64,000 bases of DNA from DASUAS01 sp963756895 (GCA_963756895.1 CAVWPI010000006.1:1-64000), one strand, 5' to 3'; positions 18,507 to 29,031 are shown, counted from the stretch's first letter. The notes: generated by a model from the letters alone, not told the origin. Made by a program: numbers and translations.

Positions 18507-19314
18507 GTGCCCCCTCCCCGCGCCCGGTCCCTGCCCCGGCGCACCTTTCTGGCCGGCGCGGTCGTGGCCCTGGGCGCGCTGGCCGCGGGCTGCGGTGGTG
18601 ACGGCGGCGCCAGCGACGACGCGTCCGCGACGACGGCCGTCCCGACGAGCGCGCCGCCGACCCCGACCGCGGCCACCGCGACCACGAGCCCGGCCCCGTC
18701 CGCGGCGCGGTTCGTGGTCTCCGGCCCCACCGACCAAGCCGCGGGTGGCGCTCACCTTCCACACCAACGGCGACCTCGGCCTCGCCGACCAGCTCCTCGA
18801 CGTGCTCGATGCCCGCCACGTGAAGATGACGTCGTTCATCGTGGGCGACTGGCTCGAGGCCAACCCCGACATGGCGCAGCGCATCGCCGACGGCGGGCAC
18901 GAGTTCGCCAACCACACCTACACCCACCCGTCGTTCCTCGACCTGGATCGCGACGCGCAGCTCGTCGAGATCGTCCACTGCCGCGACGTCCTCGAACGCC
19001 TGACCGGTGGGCCGGGGGCTGCGTTCCGGCCCTCGGGCACCGACGACGGCACGGTGTCGCCGGGCGAGCAGGTGCTCTCGGTCGCGGCGGAGGCCGGCTA
19101 CACCACGGTGCTCGGCTTCGACGTCGACCCGTTGGACTACGACGACCCCGGGGCGGAGGTGGTGACGGAACGGACGCTGGCGGCGGTGAAGGCCGGCTCG
19201 ATCGTGAGCCTCCACTTCGGACATCCGGGCACGGTGGCTGCGCTCCCCGCCATCCTCGACGGCCTCGAGCAGCGCAACCTCACCCCGGTGACGGTCTCGA
19301 CCCTGCTCGGTTGA
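18507..19314 (+). CDS. NodB-type polysaccharide deacetylase lipoprotein, one frame shift
   Basis: The N-terminus LPRRTFLAGAVVALGALAAGC combines a twin-arginine motif with a lipobox (LAAGC), indicating a Tat-exported lipoprotein, followed by a Thr/Ala/Pro-rich linker. The catalytic domain resumes in a second frame near 18735: VALTFHTNGD in place of the usual TFDDGP, GHEFANHTYTHPSF with the metal-binding HxxxH, and FRPSGTDDG. The first-motif change also occurs in a known streptomycete subgroup, so activity may be retained. It is divergent from the ABC-like gene across the iron box. Confidence 0.75.
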
Positions 19315-19391
19315 CGAGGTTTCGGGCCGCAGCGTCCGAAATGCTTCATCAAGTCAAATAACCTGGGCGGGTCGCGCCCGAGGAGGACCCC

Positions 19392-20676
19392 ATGGAACGC
19401 ACCGTGATCGAGGGCATCGATCTGAACGACCCCGAGCGGTTCAAGCGGCTCGAACACCACGAGATGTTCCGTCGGCTCCGCGCCGAGGCGCCGGTCTACT
19501 GGCAGCCCGACGAACTCAAGGGAGGCGGCTACTGGAACGTCGTGAAGCACGCCGACCTCATCGAGGTGAACCGCGACCCGGCGACGTTCTCCTCGGAGGT
19601 CGGCGGCACGATGATCATGTCGGGCCAGTTCCCGATCGGCGAAGACCCCGACATGCCGTTCGACACACGCGGTTCGCTGATGCTCGACATGGACCCGCCG
19701 AAGCACACGCGCTACCGCCTGCTCGTGAACAAGGGCTTCACCCCGCGCATGATCGGCCTCATCGAGCAGGCGCTGCAGCACCGCGCCACGCTGATCGTCG
19801 ACAACGTGATCGAGAGCGGATCCGCCGACTTCGTCGAGGACATCGCGGCCGAACTGCCCCTCCAGGCGATCGCCGAGATCATGGGTGTGCCCCAGGAGGA
19901 CCGCCGCAAGCTGTTCGAATGGACCAACCGCATGGTCGGCGCCGGCGACCCCGAGTACAGGGACAACGACCAGCAGGGCGCGTTCGTCGACCTCTTCAGC
20001 CTACTCGAACGAGCTCGCCGCGGTACGTCGCGACGACCCGCGCGACGACATCGTCACCAAGCTCCTCAACGCCGAGATCGAGGGCGAGCAGCTCAGCGAG
20101 CTCGAGTTCGACATGTTCATGCTGCTGCTCGCGGTGGCGGGCAACGAGACCACCCGCAACGCGACCGCGCACGGCATGTACGCGTTCCTCACGCATCCCG
20201 AGCAGTTCGAGCTGCTCAAGAGCGACCCCGAGGCGCGCATCGCCGACGCGGTCGAGGAGGTGCTGCGCTGGGCGTCGCCGGTGCTCCACTTCCGCCGCAC
20301 CGCGACCACCGACACCGAGATCCGCGGCCAGGCGATCAAGGCCGGCGACCGGGTCGTGATCTGGCACATCTCCGCCAACCGCGACGAGGACGTCTGGGAC
20401 GACCCCTACGTGTTCGACATCACCCGCGACCCGAACCCGCACGTGGCGTTCGGCGGCGGTGGGTCGCACTTCTGCCTCGGCGCCAACCTCGCCCGCACCG
20501 AGCTCCGGCTCATCCTGATGGAGCTCGCCAACCGCCTGCCCGACATGCAGCTCGCGGGTGAGCCCGACCGGCTGCTGTCGAACTTCATCGGCGGCATCAA
20601 GCACATGCCGGTGAAGTGGACGCCGGGCACGCGTGCTGGCGCCGGCGAACGCCTGACTCCACCACCTCGACCGTGA
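19392..20676 (+). CDS. cytochrome P450, one frame shift
   Basis: Soluble haem monooxygenase, ~428 residues. I-helix oxygen-binding AGNETTRN, the E-x-x-R of the K helix in EEVLRWA, and the haem loop FGGGGSHFCLGANLAR with the proximal Cys are all present. An extra C near 20000 splits the protein; removing it gives DLFSYSNELAAVRRDD. The sequence is closest in style to actinobacterial CYP124/125/142 (steroid side chain or branched lipid hydroxylases). GAGGAGG precedes ATG 19392. No ferredoxin partner is adjacent. Confidence 0.88.
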
Positions 20677-20689
20677 CCCCGTCGCAGCC

Positions 20690-21528
20690 TTGACCCCGCC
20701 CGGCGGGATCCTTTCGGGACCGATCGACGGCCCCGAACGCACCGCCGCCCAGTATCCCCACCGCGAGGCGACACCCGGATTGCGGGTGCTGCACCGCGCG
20801 TCCGGGTTCACCGGCGCACTGGTCGCGCTCGACGGCGACGAGATCGTCCTGCGCGGCCACACGGGGCTCGAGCGTCGCTACCGCAACCTGCCGGGCACGT
20901 TCGCGGTCGACGGCACCCCGACCCATCTCGTCCCGGTGCGCGCACCGGCCGACGACGGGCCGCGCGTGGCCGACGGTCGGCGCACCGCGTCGGGCAGTCG
21001 CGCGGTGGTGGGCAGCGAAGGCACGGGTCGCCCGCGGCAGTCGGATCTGGGTGGAGGGAGTCCACGACGCCGAGCTGGTCGAGAAGGTGTGGGGTGACGA
21101 CCTGCGCGTCGAGGGGATCGTGGTGGAACGGCTCGACGGCGCCGACCACCTCGAGGACGAGGTGCGGGCGTTCGCACCCGGGCCCGGCCACCGGCTGGGT
21201 GTGCTGCTCGACCACCTGGTCGCCGGCAGCAAGGAGGCCCGCCTCGCCGCCGCGGTGCGCCATCCGCACGTGCTCGTGACCGGGACGCCGTACGTCGACG
21301 TGTGGGAGGCGGTGCGGCCGCGCGCCGTCGGCATCGAGGCGTGGCCGGTGATCCCCAAGGGCCAGGACTGGAAGACCGGCATCTGCCGCACCCTCGGGCG
21401 TCGAGGACCCGCGGGTCATGTGGCGGCGGATCCTCGACTCGGTGCAGGACTGGAAGCAGCTCGAGCAGCCGTTCGTGGCCGCGGTCGAGCAGCTCATCGA
21501 CTTCGTGACCGCTCCCGGAGACGCCTGA
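20690..21528 (+). CDS. DUF3097 family protein, two frame shifts
   Basis: Actinobacteria-specific protein of unknown function. ASGFTGALVALDGDEIVLRG marks an N-terminal beta domain; SRIWVEGVHDAELVEKVWGDDL, GVLLDHLVAGSKEARLAAAV and WPVIPKGQDWKTGICRTLG belong to a Toprim-like C-terminal domain. Shifts occur near 21030 and 21400. The start is uncertain: TTG 20690 is the earliest in frame and lacks a ribosome site. It follows the P450 by 13 bases. Confidence 0.8.
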
Positions 21529-21606
21529 CGCTCAGCCGACCTCCTTGCACTGCAGCTTCGCTGCGCCGTCCCGCTCGTCCGAGCACGGCTTCGCTCAGCC
21601 GACCTC
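21529..21606. repeat. 15-bp direct repeat at the 3' end of the JAMM gene
   Basis: CGCTCAGCCGACCTC occurs at 21529-21543 and again at 21592-21606. The second copy carries the stop and last codons of the JAMM gene; the first is an isolated copy 63 bases downstream of it. A small hairpin GCAGC-TTC-GCTGC lies between. It may reflect a local duplication. Confidence 0.5.
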
Positions 21607-22026
21607 GACCGGTACTTCGGCGATCGCGCCGTCGCGGATCTCGTAGGCACGCAACACCGGTTCGCCGTACTTCAGGCTCACGATCACGTACCACCAGGCG
21701 GGATCGACGGACTGCCGCACGTCGGTCGGCGACGGGTACGCGTCGGTGTGCGTGTGCGAGTGCCACACCCCGATGATCTCGTGACCGCGTGACTCGGCGT
21801 CGCGCATCGACCGCAGGTAGTCGCGCGGGTCGACGGTGAAGGTGCGCGCCGAGCGGTCGGCGTTCTCGCACGGATACGCGGCGCTGACCTCACCGGTGCC
21901 CGCGCTCGTACCTGGGTCGAGCGGTCCCGCGAGCAGCCCGCACGCCTCGTCGGGGAACCCGTCGAAGCAGTGCGAGACGATCGTTTCGTACTGCGCGTGC
22001 GTGAGTCGCAGATCCGGGGGCGGCAT
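21595..22026 (-). CDS. JAMM/MPN+ metalloprotease, Mec-like
   Basis: Zinc isopeptidase of 143 residues. The full JAMM signature is present: Glu in DEACGLLAG, then HSHTHTDAYPSPTD (H-x-H-x7-S-x2-D). The size and sequence resemble mycobacterial Mec+, which releases cysteine from the sulfur carrier CysO. Neither cysO nor cysM is nearby, so the substrate may differ. ATG 22026 begins ten bases after the stop of the upstream methyltransferase, so it is probably the last gene of that operon. Confidence 0.85.
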   Translation of the reverse strand: MPPPDLRLTHAQYETIVSHCFDGFPDEACGLLAGPLDPGTSAGTGEVSAAYPCENADRSARTFTVDPRDYLRSMRDAESRGHEIIGVWHSHTHTDAYPSPTDVRQSVDPAWWYVIVSLKYGEPVLRAYEIRDGAIAEVPVEVG

Positions 22027-22036
22027 CGGGCGCAAT

Positions 22037-22882
22037 CTAACGGACCGCGCGCACGACCCAGATCCTGGAGTCGAGCCGCACGCCGTCGGCGAGTGGCGTG
22101 TTCGGTCATCGCCGTGGTGAGGGCGTCCATCGCCTCGCGTCGTGTCGGCCTCGTCGAGATCCTCGAGGAGTTCGCGGATCACGCCGATCTCGCTCGCGTG
22201 CCGGCGCCGCGGTCGCGGGCTCGGCGCCGTAGTCGTACGCGACGAGGACGTCGTCGAGGTGCACATCGCCCCAGCCGGCATCGGCGAGGACCCGACGGGT
22301 GCGCTCGGCGCCGGCGAGCCCGAACGGCCCGGGAACGTCCTCCGGGATCGGTGGGAACTCGCGGCCGATCGCCAGCGCCGTCTCGCGGCACCTCGACCCA
22401 GTCGTTGCCGGCCACGGGCTGCCACACCACGAGCGCGAGCCGACCGCCGGGAGCCGTCGCGGGCGGAGGTTGGCGAAGGCGGCCACCGGATCGGCGAAGA
22501 ACATCACGCCGAAGCGGCTGATCACGAGGTCGAAACGGGCGTCGTCGAACGGCTCGACCTGCGCGTCGGCCTGCTCGAAGGTGACGTTGCCAGACCCTCC
22601 TCCGCGGCGCGCTCCGCCGCCCGGGCGAGCATCGCACTCGAGAGGTCGACCCCGAGCACGTCGCCGTCGCGGGCGAAGTCGGGCCGCGGCCCGGGTCGTG
22701 TCGCCGGTGCCGCAGCCCGACGTCGAGCACGCGGTCGCTCGGGACGACGTCGGCCGCCGCGAACAGGCGTCGGTGTGCGCGGCGAGGCGCCGCGTTCTGG
22801 AACTCCTCCCGCGCGACCCACGCCGTCACCCGAGGGGCCGTCCCACGCGGCGGCCTGGTCGGCATTCGACGATCTCCGGCAT
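22037..22882 (-). CDS. class I SAM-dependent methyltransferase, multiple frame shifts
   Basis: UbiE/methyltransferase-11 type. Reassembled order: NADQAAAWDGPSGDGWVARE, SDRVLDVG (motif I), ADAQVEPFDDARFDLVISRF (motif post I/II), FGVMFFADPVAAFANLRP, PGGRLALVVWQPVAGNDW and a C-terminal IWVVRAVR before TAG 22037. At least four one-base shifts interrupt it between 22250 and 22870. It is a tandem paralogue of the next gene upstream, with matching order and identical ending style. Acceptor unknown. Confidence 0.65.
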
Positions 22883-22895
22883 GGCGTCGGAGACG

Positions 22896-23734
22896 CTACC
22901 GAACGGCCCCGATCGTCCACGCCCGGGAGCCGAATGCGACGCCGTCGGCACCCGCGTGCGACTGCCATCACGGCTCGCAGGTCGGCGTGCGCTCACCGCC
23001 TGCTCGTCGGGAGCGAGGTCCTGCAGCAGACCGCGGACCACGCCGAGTCCCTTGACGAACCCGTACGCGTCGTCGACGTCGGCGCGGAGTCGGACCGGCG
23101 CGTCGACCTCGTCGATGCGCACGTCCTGGAACCCGGCCTCCGCAGGACCACGCGCACGCGGTCGGGATCCGCGAAACCGAACGGCCCGGGCATGCCGGCG
23201 GGCGGCGTCGGCAGATCACGGCCCTGGGCCAGCGCACCCCGGATCGCGGTGAGCCACTCGTTGCGGGCCAGTTCCTGCCAGGCGATCAGCGCCACACGCC
23301 CACCGGGCCGCATCGCTCCACCGACGTTGGCGAAGGCGGCGACCGGATCGGCGAAGAACATCGCGCCGAATCGGCTGATGACGACGTCGAACGTCGCCGG
23401 AGCGAACCCGTGCACCTGCGCGTCGCCGTGCGACGAACGACGCGTTGTCGAGGCCTTCCTCGGCGGCGCGGCGCCGCGCGACCGTCGAGCATCTGCGACG
23501 AGAGGTCGATGCCCCTTGCGGCGCCCCTCGAGCCGCCCGTGCCGCGTCGCGTTCGACCCCCCACAGCCACACCGAGATCGAGCACCTGCTCACTCGGTTG
23601 CACTGCCGCCAGGTCGACCAGGAGCTCGGAGTGGACGCGCGTCGCCGCGTCGTAGCGCTCCTCGTGCATGTCCAGTGCTCGCCCTCGTCGCCGTCCCACG
23701 CCGCCAGCTGCTCGGTGTTCGCGACCTCGCTCAT
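22896..23734 (-). CDS. class I SAM-dependent methyltransferase, multiple frame shifts
   Basis: Paralogue of the gene that follows it. NTEQLAAWDGDEGEHWT, RYDAATRVHSELLVDLAA, SEQVLDLG (motif I), FAPATFDVVISRFGAMFFAD, PGGRVALIAWQELARNEW and the C-terminal DGVAFGSRAWTIGAVR with TAG 22896 are all recognisable in different frames. ATG 23734 follows GGAGG. Fourteen bases separate it from the second copy, so the pair is one transcript ending with the JAMM gene. Confidence 0.68.
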
Positions 23735-23807
23735 GGCGTCGCCTCCACGTCGACCGGCCGGAGCAATCCTCTCGGACTGTACGACGGCAGGCGGTACCGT
23801 GCTGCCG

Positions 23808-24269
23808 GTGAGCAGGCGCGGCGACCAACTGGTCATCACCAACCGCAAGGCGCGGCACGACTACCACGTGCTCGACACGTGGGAAGCCGGGATCATGCTC
23901 GCCGGCCCCGAGGTGAAGTCGATGCGCGAGGGCCGCGCCAACCTGCAGGACTCGTACGCCCGCATCGACGACGACGAGCTCTGGCTCCTCGGCATGCACG
24001 TGTTGCCGTACGCCTATTCGCGCGAAGACCTCGATCCCGTCCGCAAGCGCAAGCTGCTGCTGCACCGCAAGGAGATCGTCGAGATCGAGCGCGCCCTCTC
24101 CGAGCGCGGCACCACCCTGGTGCCCCTCCGGGTGTACTTCAAGGACGGACGGGCGAAGGTCGAGCTCGCGCTCGCCCGCGGCAAGCGCGACTACGACAAG
24201 CGCCAGGCGCTGGCCGAGCGCGACGCCAAGCGGGAGGCGGAGCGGGCCATGAAGGGCGTCCGCGAGTAG
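23808..24269 (+). CDS. smpB: SsrA-binding protein SmpB
   Basis: Binds tmRNA and occupies the empty A site during trans-translation. Intact at 153 residues: ITNRKARHDYHVLDTWEAGI, GPEVKSMREGRANLQDSYA, ELWLLGMHVLPYAYS and the basic C-terminal tail KRDYDKRQALAERDAKRE that reaches the decoding centre. GTG 23808 is chosen; GTG 23799 is in frame too. The tmRNA gene lies 2.7 kb downstream on the same strand. Confidence 0.95.
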   Translation: MSRRGDQLVITNRKARHDYHVLDTWEAGIMLAGPEVKSMREGRANLQDSYARIDDDELWLLGMHVLPYAYSREDLDPVRKRKLLLHRKEIVEIERALSERGTTLVPLRVYFKDGRAKVELALARGKRDYDKRQALAERDAKREAERAMKGVRE

Positions 24270-24298
24270 CCCGCCCGCGGGCCTCAGCGACGGCGACC

Positions 24299-25143
24299 TC
24301 AGGGACGGCGATACGCGTAGATCGCCAGCGGGGCGAACACCGCGATGATCGCCGCGCACCAGATGAACGACGTGAGCACGTAGTGGCCGGTCGAGTGCTC
24401 GACCAGCGCCGCGCCGGCGCTGCCGTCCATCAGGCCGCGCATCGCGTTGCACACCTGGCTCAGCGGCTGGTTGCGCGCGAACGGCTGCAGCCAGCCGGGC
24501 AGCGTGTTGACGTGGATGATCGCCGACGACACGAACACCAGGATGAAGAACGGGTGTCGACGCCGCCTGGGCCGTCTCGGCGTCGCGCACGAAGAGCCCG
24601 ATGGCGGCGAACACCCAGAACAGGGCAAAGCCCCACACCAGCGCGATCACGTACGCGAGGACGATGCCGCCGAAGCTCGCCGTGGAAGCCGAAGCCGACC
24701 GCGACGCCGACGAGCGGTGGTGATGGCGAGCAGCGCCGCTTGGCGGAGGAGGTCGGCGATGGCGCGGCCGCCGACGACGGCGGAGCGCGCCATCGGCAGC
24801 GCCCGGAAGCGCTCGATGAGCCCCGACTTCGAGTCTTCGGCGAAGAAGATGCTGACACCGAAGCCGTCGAAGATCGCGATCTGGCGCCAGGAACCCGGGG
24901 ATGAGGTAGTCGACGAAGGTCAGGTCCGGGATCTGGATCGATCCGCCGAACACGTAGCGGAAGAGCAGCAGGAACATCACCGTCTGGACGACGCTGGACA
25001 CGAGCAGCTGCGGCGTGCGCAGCAGGTGCTTGACGTTGCGGCCCGGCGATCACGAGCGCGTCGTTCAGCGCGGCGCCGCGCGGGCAAGCGGTTGGAGACG
25101 GACGCTTGGCGTCGGCGGTGGTCGGGGACGTGGTGGCGGTCAT
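24299..25143 (-). CDS. ABC-2 type (DrrB-like) export permease, multiple frame shifts
   Basis: Membrane subunit of a lipid or drug exporter. Recognisable pieces are KHLLRTPQLLVSSVVQTVMF, RYVFGGSIQIPDLTFVDYL, FFAEDSKSGLIERFRALPMA, FILVFVSSAIIHVNTLPGWL and YVLTSFIWCAAIIAVFAPLA: about six hydrophobic helices plus the ABC-2 loop. The frame changes at least five times, one at an extra G near 25050. ATG 25143 overlaps the ATPase stop (ATGA). With the ATPase and PadR regulator it forms a three-gene operon. Confidence 0.75.
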
Positions 25144-26117
25144 TCGGAGTCCTCCTCGGAGGGTCGCGGTCGGCCGTCGGTCGGCGGTGTGGCCGGTCAG
25201 CGCGAGGAACACGTCGTCGAGCGACGGCCGGCGGATGGTGATGTCGACAACCTTGATGCCGGCTTCGTCGAGGCGGCGCACCGCTTCGACGAGGCTGTCG
25301 GCGCCACCGTCGACCGGGAGCGACACCGGCTGCGTTCCACGGTCGACGCGTCGGCCGCTCGTGCCGACGCCGACGAGCAACTCGACCGACCCGTCGAGCG
25401 CCTCGTCCTCGACGGTCACATCGAGCACGTCGCCGGCGAGACGCTGCTTCAGCTCGGTCGGCGTTCCCGTGGCGATCACGAGCCGTGGTCGATCACGACG
25501 ACCTCGGCGCCAGCTGGTCGGCCTCCTCCAGGTACTGCGTGGTGAGCAGGATGGTGGCGCCCTCGTTGACGAGGTCGCGCAGGTACGCCCACAGGTCGAG
25601 CCGGTTGGCGGGTCGAGCCCGGTGGTCGGCTCGTCGAGCAGCAGCACCCGGGGGCGCGCCGACGAGGCCGGCGCCGAGGTCGATGCGCCGCCGCATGCCA
25701 CCGGAGTACGTCTTGAGCTGGCGGTCGGCGGCGTCGGTGAGGCGAGACGCGCTCGAGCACCTCGGCGGCGCGCTCGGCCGCGAGCGACTTGGACGAGCCG
25801 CGACAGCCGTCCGACCATCTCGAGGTTCTCGCGGCCGGTGAGCGTCTCGTCGACCGCCGCGTACTGACCGGCAAGGCCGATGCACGCGGCGCACCGCGGT
25901 CGGTTGCTTCACCACGTCGAAGCCGGCGACGCGCGCGGTGCCGCGCGTCGGGTTCGATCAGGGTCGAGAGGATGCGGACGAGCGTGGTCTTGCCCGCACC
26001 GTTGGGTCCGAGCAGGCCGACGACACCGCCCTCGGGCACGACGAGGTCGACGCCGCGCAGGGCCTGGGTCTCGCCGAACGAGCGGGTGATGCCCTCGACT
26101 TCCACGATCGCGTTCAT
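25140..26117 (-). CDS. ABC transporter ATPase, DrrA-like, multiple frame shifts
   Basis: Energises the adjacent permease. Starts MNAIVEVEGITRSFGETQAL, with Walker A LLGPNGAGKTTLVRILSTL at residues 33-51; the Walker B, signature and H-loop parts are scattered over several frames (TYSGGMRRRIDLG is in frame near 25700, and LLTTQYLEEADQLA near 25530). The C-terminal LDDVFLALTGHTA is typical of DrrA. The stop is read as TGA overlapping the permease ATG, after a shift near 25170. Start ATG 26117 overlaps the PadR stop. Confidence 0.78.
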
Positions 26118-26748
26118 GTACCTGCCTTCTCCTCGTGCTCGTCGGTCGGGGTGTGCCGGCGGGTCGGCGTGGAAGCTCTTCCAGAACGTCACCCCGTCCA
26201 GACGTTCCGACTCGATGTCGCGGGCCAACTGTTCGGTGAACGCGCAGTCGGCTTCCACGAGCGCGCGCTCGTAGTCCATCTCCACCAGGAACAACCGTGG
26301 GACGCCGTTGCCCGTGGCGGCCGCGACGATGGCGTCGAGCTCCGAAGCCGCTCCGCAGCGCGCCGACCCGCTGGTCGAGCAGGTCGATCACCCGTTCGGG
26401 CGGGAGCACGCCCATCAGCGAGAGGCCGGCCTCGAACCGGGGGAACTCCTTCGCCGGGGTGCCGAGCAGCTCCGCCAGCCAGTCGTCGACCTCGCCGCGG
26501 CCGTCGTCGGTGATGCGGTAGACGGTGCGTTCGGGGCGCCGCCCCTCCCGCACCACCTCCTGCTCCTCGATCAGCCCCCGCTTGAGCAGGGTCTCGACCA
26601 CCCCGTAGAGCGAGCCGTAGTTGAGGCGGATGCTGGCGTCCTGGCCGCGGGTCCGCATGGTGGCGGCCATCTCGTAGGGGTGCATCGGCCGCTCGGTGAG
26701 ACAGGCGAGGACCGCGAGGGCCAGTGGATTGCCGCGTCGACGGGCCAT
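26114..26748 (-). CDS. PadR-family transcriptional regulator, frame-shifted
   Basis: Winged-helix repressor: LALAVLACLTERPMHPYEMAAT and LNYGSLYGVVETLLKRGLIEEQEV form the PadR DNA-binding domain, RPERTVYRITDDGR the wing; a C-terminal PadR-C-like helical domain follows (EMDYERALVEADCAFTEQLA). Shifts near 26330 and 26145 are needed to end at the TGA overlapping the ATPase start. By analogy with LmrR/LadR it represses its own exporter operon and is released by an exported drug or lipid. Confidence 0.82.
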
Positions 26749-26766
26749 GCGCAGTTCCTTCCGCGA

Positions 26767-26784
26767 ATACTCGGATCAGAGTAT
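26767..26784. promoter_or_regulatory. PadR operator candidate
   Basis: ATACTC-GGATCA-GAGTAT: six-base perfect arms around six bases, 19 bases upstream of the padR start. The A/T-rich half sites with ATAC resemble PadR-family operators. Autoregulation of the padR-ATPase-permease operon is the simplest reading. Confidence 0.55.
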
Positions 26785-26931
26785 CCGGACGGTAGAACAA
26801 CCCGAAGTGGCGCGGTTGGCACGCCACCGTGCCCGTTCCGGCTTGGCCCTCGAGGGCACGCCGTCGCGCCGGTGGCGCCGGTAGAGTTGCGGGCGGCGCC
26901 ACCAGACACGCACCGGTGCGGCACTTGACAT

Positions 26932-27296
<365 letters not shown>

Positions 27297-27374
27297 GCAT
27301 CTCGATGCAGACTCGCAGGTCAGGATCGTCCGCGCGGCCCGGACCCGAGGTCGCGACCCCGGGGTGCGTGCGGC

Positions 27375-28121
27375 TCAGCGGTACTCGGGGTTCGGGAAGT
27401 CGAAGCGGGCGCCGGCGTCCCAGGCCGCGCGCTGGTTGCCGTGCACGGGGATGCCCCCGCCGTCGGTGATCATCCGCGCCAGGTGCAACAGGTTCCACGT
27501 CATGAACGTGGCGTTCCGGTTGGTGAAGTCGTTCTCCGGCCCGCCTGACCCCGGATCGAGGTACGACGGACCGGGACCGGCCTCGCCGATCCAACCGGCA
27601 TCTGCCTGGGGCGGGATGACGTACCCGAGGTGCTGGAGCGAATACAGCACGTTCATCGCGCAGTGCTTCACGCCGTCCTCGTTGCCGGTGACGAGACAGC
27701 CACCGACCCGGCCGTAGTACCGGTACTGCCCGGCGTCGTTCAACAGGTGGCTGTTGCCGTAGAGGCGCTCGACGATCTGGGTGCAGACCGACGACTTCTC
27801 CCCCAACCAGATGGGGGTGCAGAGGACCAGGATGTGCGCAGCTTCGACCTGCTCGAAGATGGCGGGCCACTCGTCGCGCTCCCAGCCGTGCTCGGTCATG
27901 TCCGGCCAGACCCCGGTGGCGATGTCGTGGTCGATGGCGCGGACCACGTCGACCGTCACGCCCTGACGTCGCATGATCTCCATGGAGATGTCGGCGAGCC
28001 CCTGTGTGTTGGAGGGTTCGGGCGAGCGCTTCAGCGTGCAGTTGATGAACAGCGCGCGGAGATCGGAGAAGTCCCACATGGACTGCGCGGCCATTGCTTC
28101 CTGCATGTGCGTCGTTTCCAT
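27375..28121 (-). CDS. flavodoxin-family NAD(P)H-dependent oxidoreductase
   Basis: FMN-binding flavodoxin-like fold, 248 residues, intact. The phosphate-binding loop is NCTLKRSPEPSNTQGL near residue 28; VLCTPIWLGEKSSVCTQIVERL carries the second FMN loop and YYGRVGGCLVTGNEDGVKHC the third. Similar proteins reduce quinones or azo compounds. ATG 28121 is preferred; GTG 28127 is also in frame. It is divergent from an ECF sigma gene, and its upstream region contains the GTAACG motif shared with three nearby units. Confidence 0.82.
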   Translation of the reverse strand: METTHMQEAMAAQSMWDFSDLRALFINCTLKRSPEPSNTQGLADISMEIMRRQGVTVDVVRAIDHDIATGVWPDMTEHGWERDEWPAIFEQVEAAHILVLCTPIWLGEKSSVCTQIVERLYGNSHLLNDAGQYRYYGRVGGCLVTGNEDGVKHCAMNVLYSLQHLGYVIPPQADAGWIGEAGPGPSYLDPGSGGPENDFTNRNATFMTWNLLHLARMITDGGGIPVHGNQRAAWDAGARFDFPNPEYR

Positions 28122-28126
28122 GTGCA

Positions 28127-28155
28127 CACCGTCTCGCCTGCGTGCACGGCGTTAC
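28127..28155 (-). promoter_or_regulatory. putative ECF promoter of the flavodoxin gene
   Basis: Read leftward: GTAACG (28155-28150), 17 bases, then ACGGTG (28132-28127), six bases before ATG 28121. The same GTAACG-N17/18-AC arrangement precedes the genes at 29106, 30230 and 33874. Confidence 0.45.
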
Positions 28156-28192
28156 ACGACACGACCACGTTGCTTGGCGTACGTTGACTGCC

Positions 28193-28771
28193 GTGTCCGA
28201 CGATCGTGACCTCGTCGAGCGTCTGCAGGCGGGTGACGAGGCCGCGTTCGTCGAACTGGTCCGCGACTACCAGACCCGGCTGCAGCGGTTGGCGGAGAGC
28301 GTCGTGCCGAGCCGCGCGGTCGCGGAGGAGGTCGTCCAGGACACGTGGCTCGCCGTCGTGCGCGGCGTCGAGCGGTTCGAGGGACGCTCGTCGTTCAAGA
28401 CGTGGCTGTTCCACGTCCTGCTCAACCGGGCCCGCAGCGCCGCGGGCCGCGAGTACCGCGCGCCGCCACTCGCCCACGAGGACCTCGGCGAACGCTTCGA
28501 CGCCGCCGGTGCGTGGGCCACGCCACCGGTGCCGTGGTCGGAGGAAGCCGAGGACCGACTGGTGGCCGAACAACTGGTCACTCGCGTCCGGCAACTGCTG
28601 CCGGAGCTGCCGGAGGGGCAGCGGCAGGTGCTCCTGCTGCGCGACGTCGAAGGGCTCGCCGCACCCGACGTGTGCGACCTCCTCGGCGTGTCCGACGGGA
28701 ACCAGCGGGTGTTGCTGCACCGGGCGCGGGTACACCTTCGTCAGCAGCTCGATCGGGAGATGCACGCATGA
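28193..28771 (+). CDS. ECF-type RNA polymerase sigma factor
   Basis: Intact 192-residue extracytoplasmic-function sigma factor. Region 2 covers DEAAFVELVRDYQTRLQRLAES, VVQDTWLAVVRGVERFEGRS and FKTWLFHVLLNRARS; region 4 covers LPELPEGQRQVLLLRDVEGL and VCDLLGVSDGNQRVLLHRAR. GTG 28193 start. The stop overlaps the anti-sigma ATG (ATGA), indicating coupled synthesis of the pair. It is a paralogue of the sigma gene at 33956. Confidence 0.9.
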   Translation: MSDDRDLVERLQAGDEAAFVELVRDYQTRLQRLAESVVPSRAVAEEVVQDTWLAVVRGVERFEGRSSFKTWLFHVLLNRARSAAGREYRAPPLAHEDLGERFDAAGAWATPPVPWSEEAEDRLVAEQLVTRVRQLLPELPEGQRQVLLLRDVEGLAAPDVCDLLGVSDGNQRVLLHRARVHLRQQLDREMHA

Positions 28772-29031
28772 GACTGCGAATCTGGCGCCGTCGCCGAGCG
28801 TTCGTGTGCCGACAGGCCGTGGCCTTGATGGCCGCCTACCTCGACGGTGCGCTGCCCGCCTCCGACCGCGCTCGGCTCGAAGCGCACCTCGGTGCTTGTC
28901 CGCACTGCAGCGAGTACCTGGCCCAGCTGCGCGTGGTCATCGACATGTCGGGCGAGGTCGGCCCGGACGATCTCGACGACGCGGCCCTCGACGAGCTCGT
29001 CGAGCTCTACCGCACCTGGCGATCCGACTGA
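28768..29031 (+). CDS. zinc-binding anti-sigma factor
   Basis: Eighty-seven residues with the ZAS motif H-x3-C-x2-C (HLGACPHC) and an upstream Cys in FVCRQAV as likely fourth ligand; no membrane helix follows, so it is cytoplasmic. Such factors sequester the sigma factor until thiol oxidation or another signal releases it. Start overlaps the sigma stop. The C-terminus ends ELVELYRTWRSD. Highly similar in plan to the protein at 34606. Confidence 0.87.
   Translation: MRLRIWRRRRAFVCRQAVALMAAYLDGALPASDRARLEAHLGACPHCSEYLAQLRVVIDMSGEVGPDDLDDAALDELVELYRTWRSD

Noticed and set aside
18507..19314. dead NodB deacetylase because TFDD is replaced by TFHTNGD
   Set aside because: The same replacement is typical of a streptomycete subgroup, and the HxxxH metal site is intact, so inactivity is not supported.
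22027..22040. leaderless promoter (TAGATT) for the JAMM gene
   Set aside because: The TAG of TAGATT is the stop codon of the upstream methyltransferase, so the match is explained by coding constraint and operon structure.
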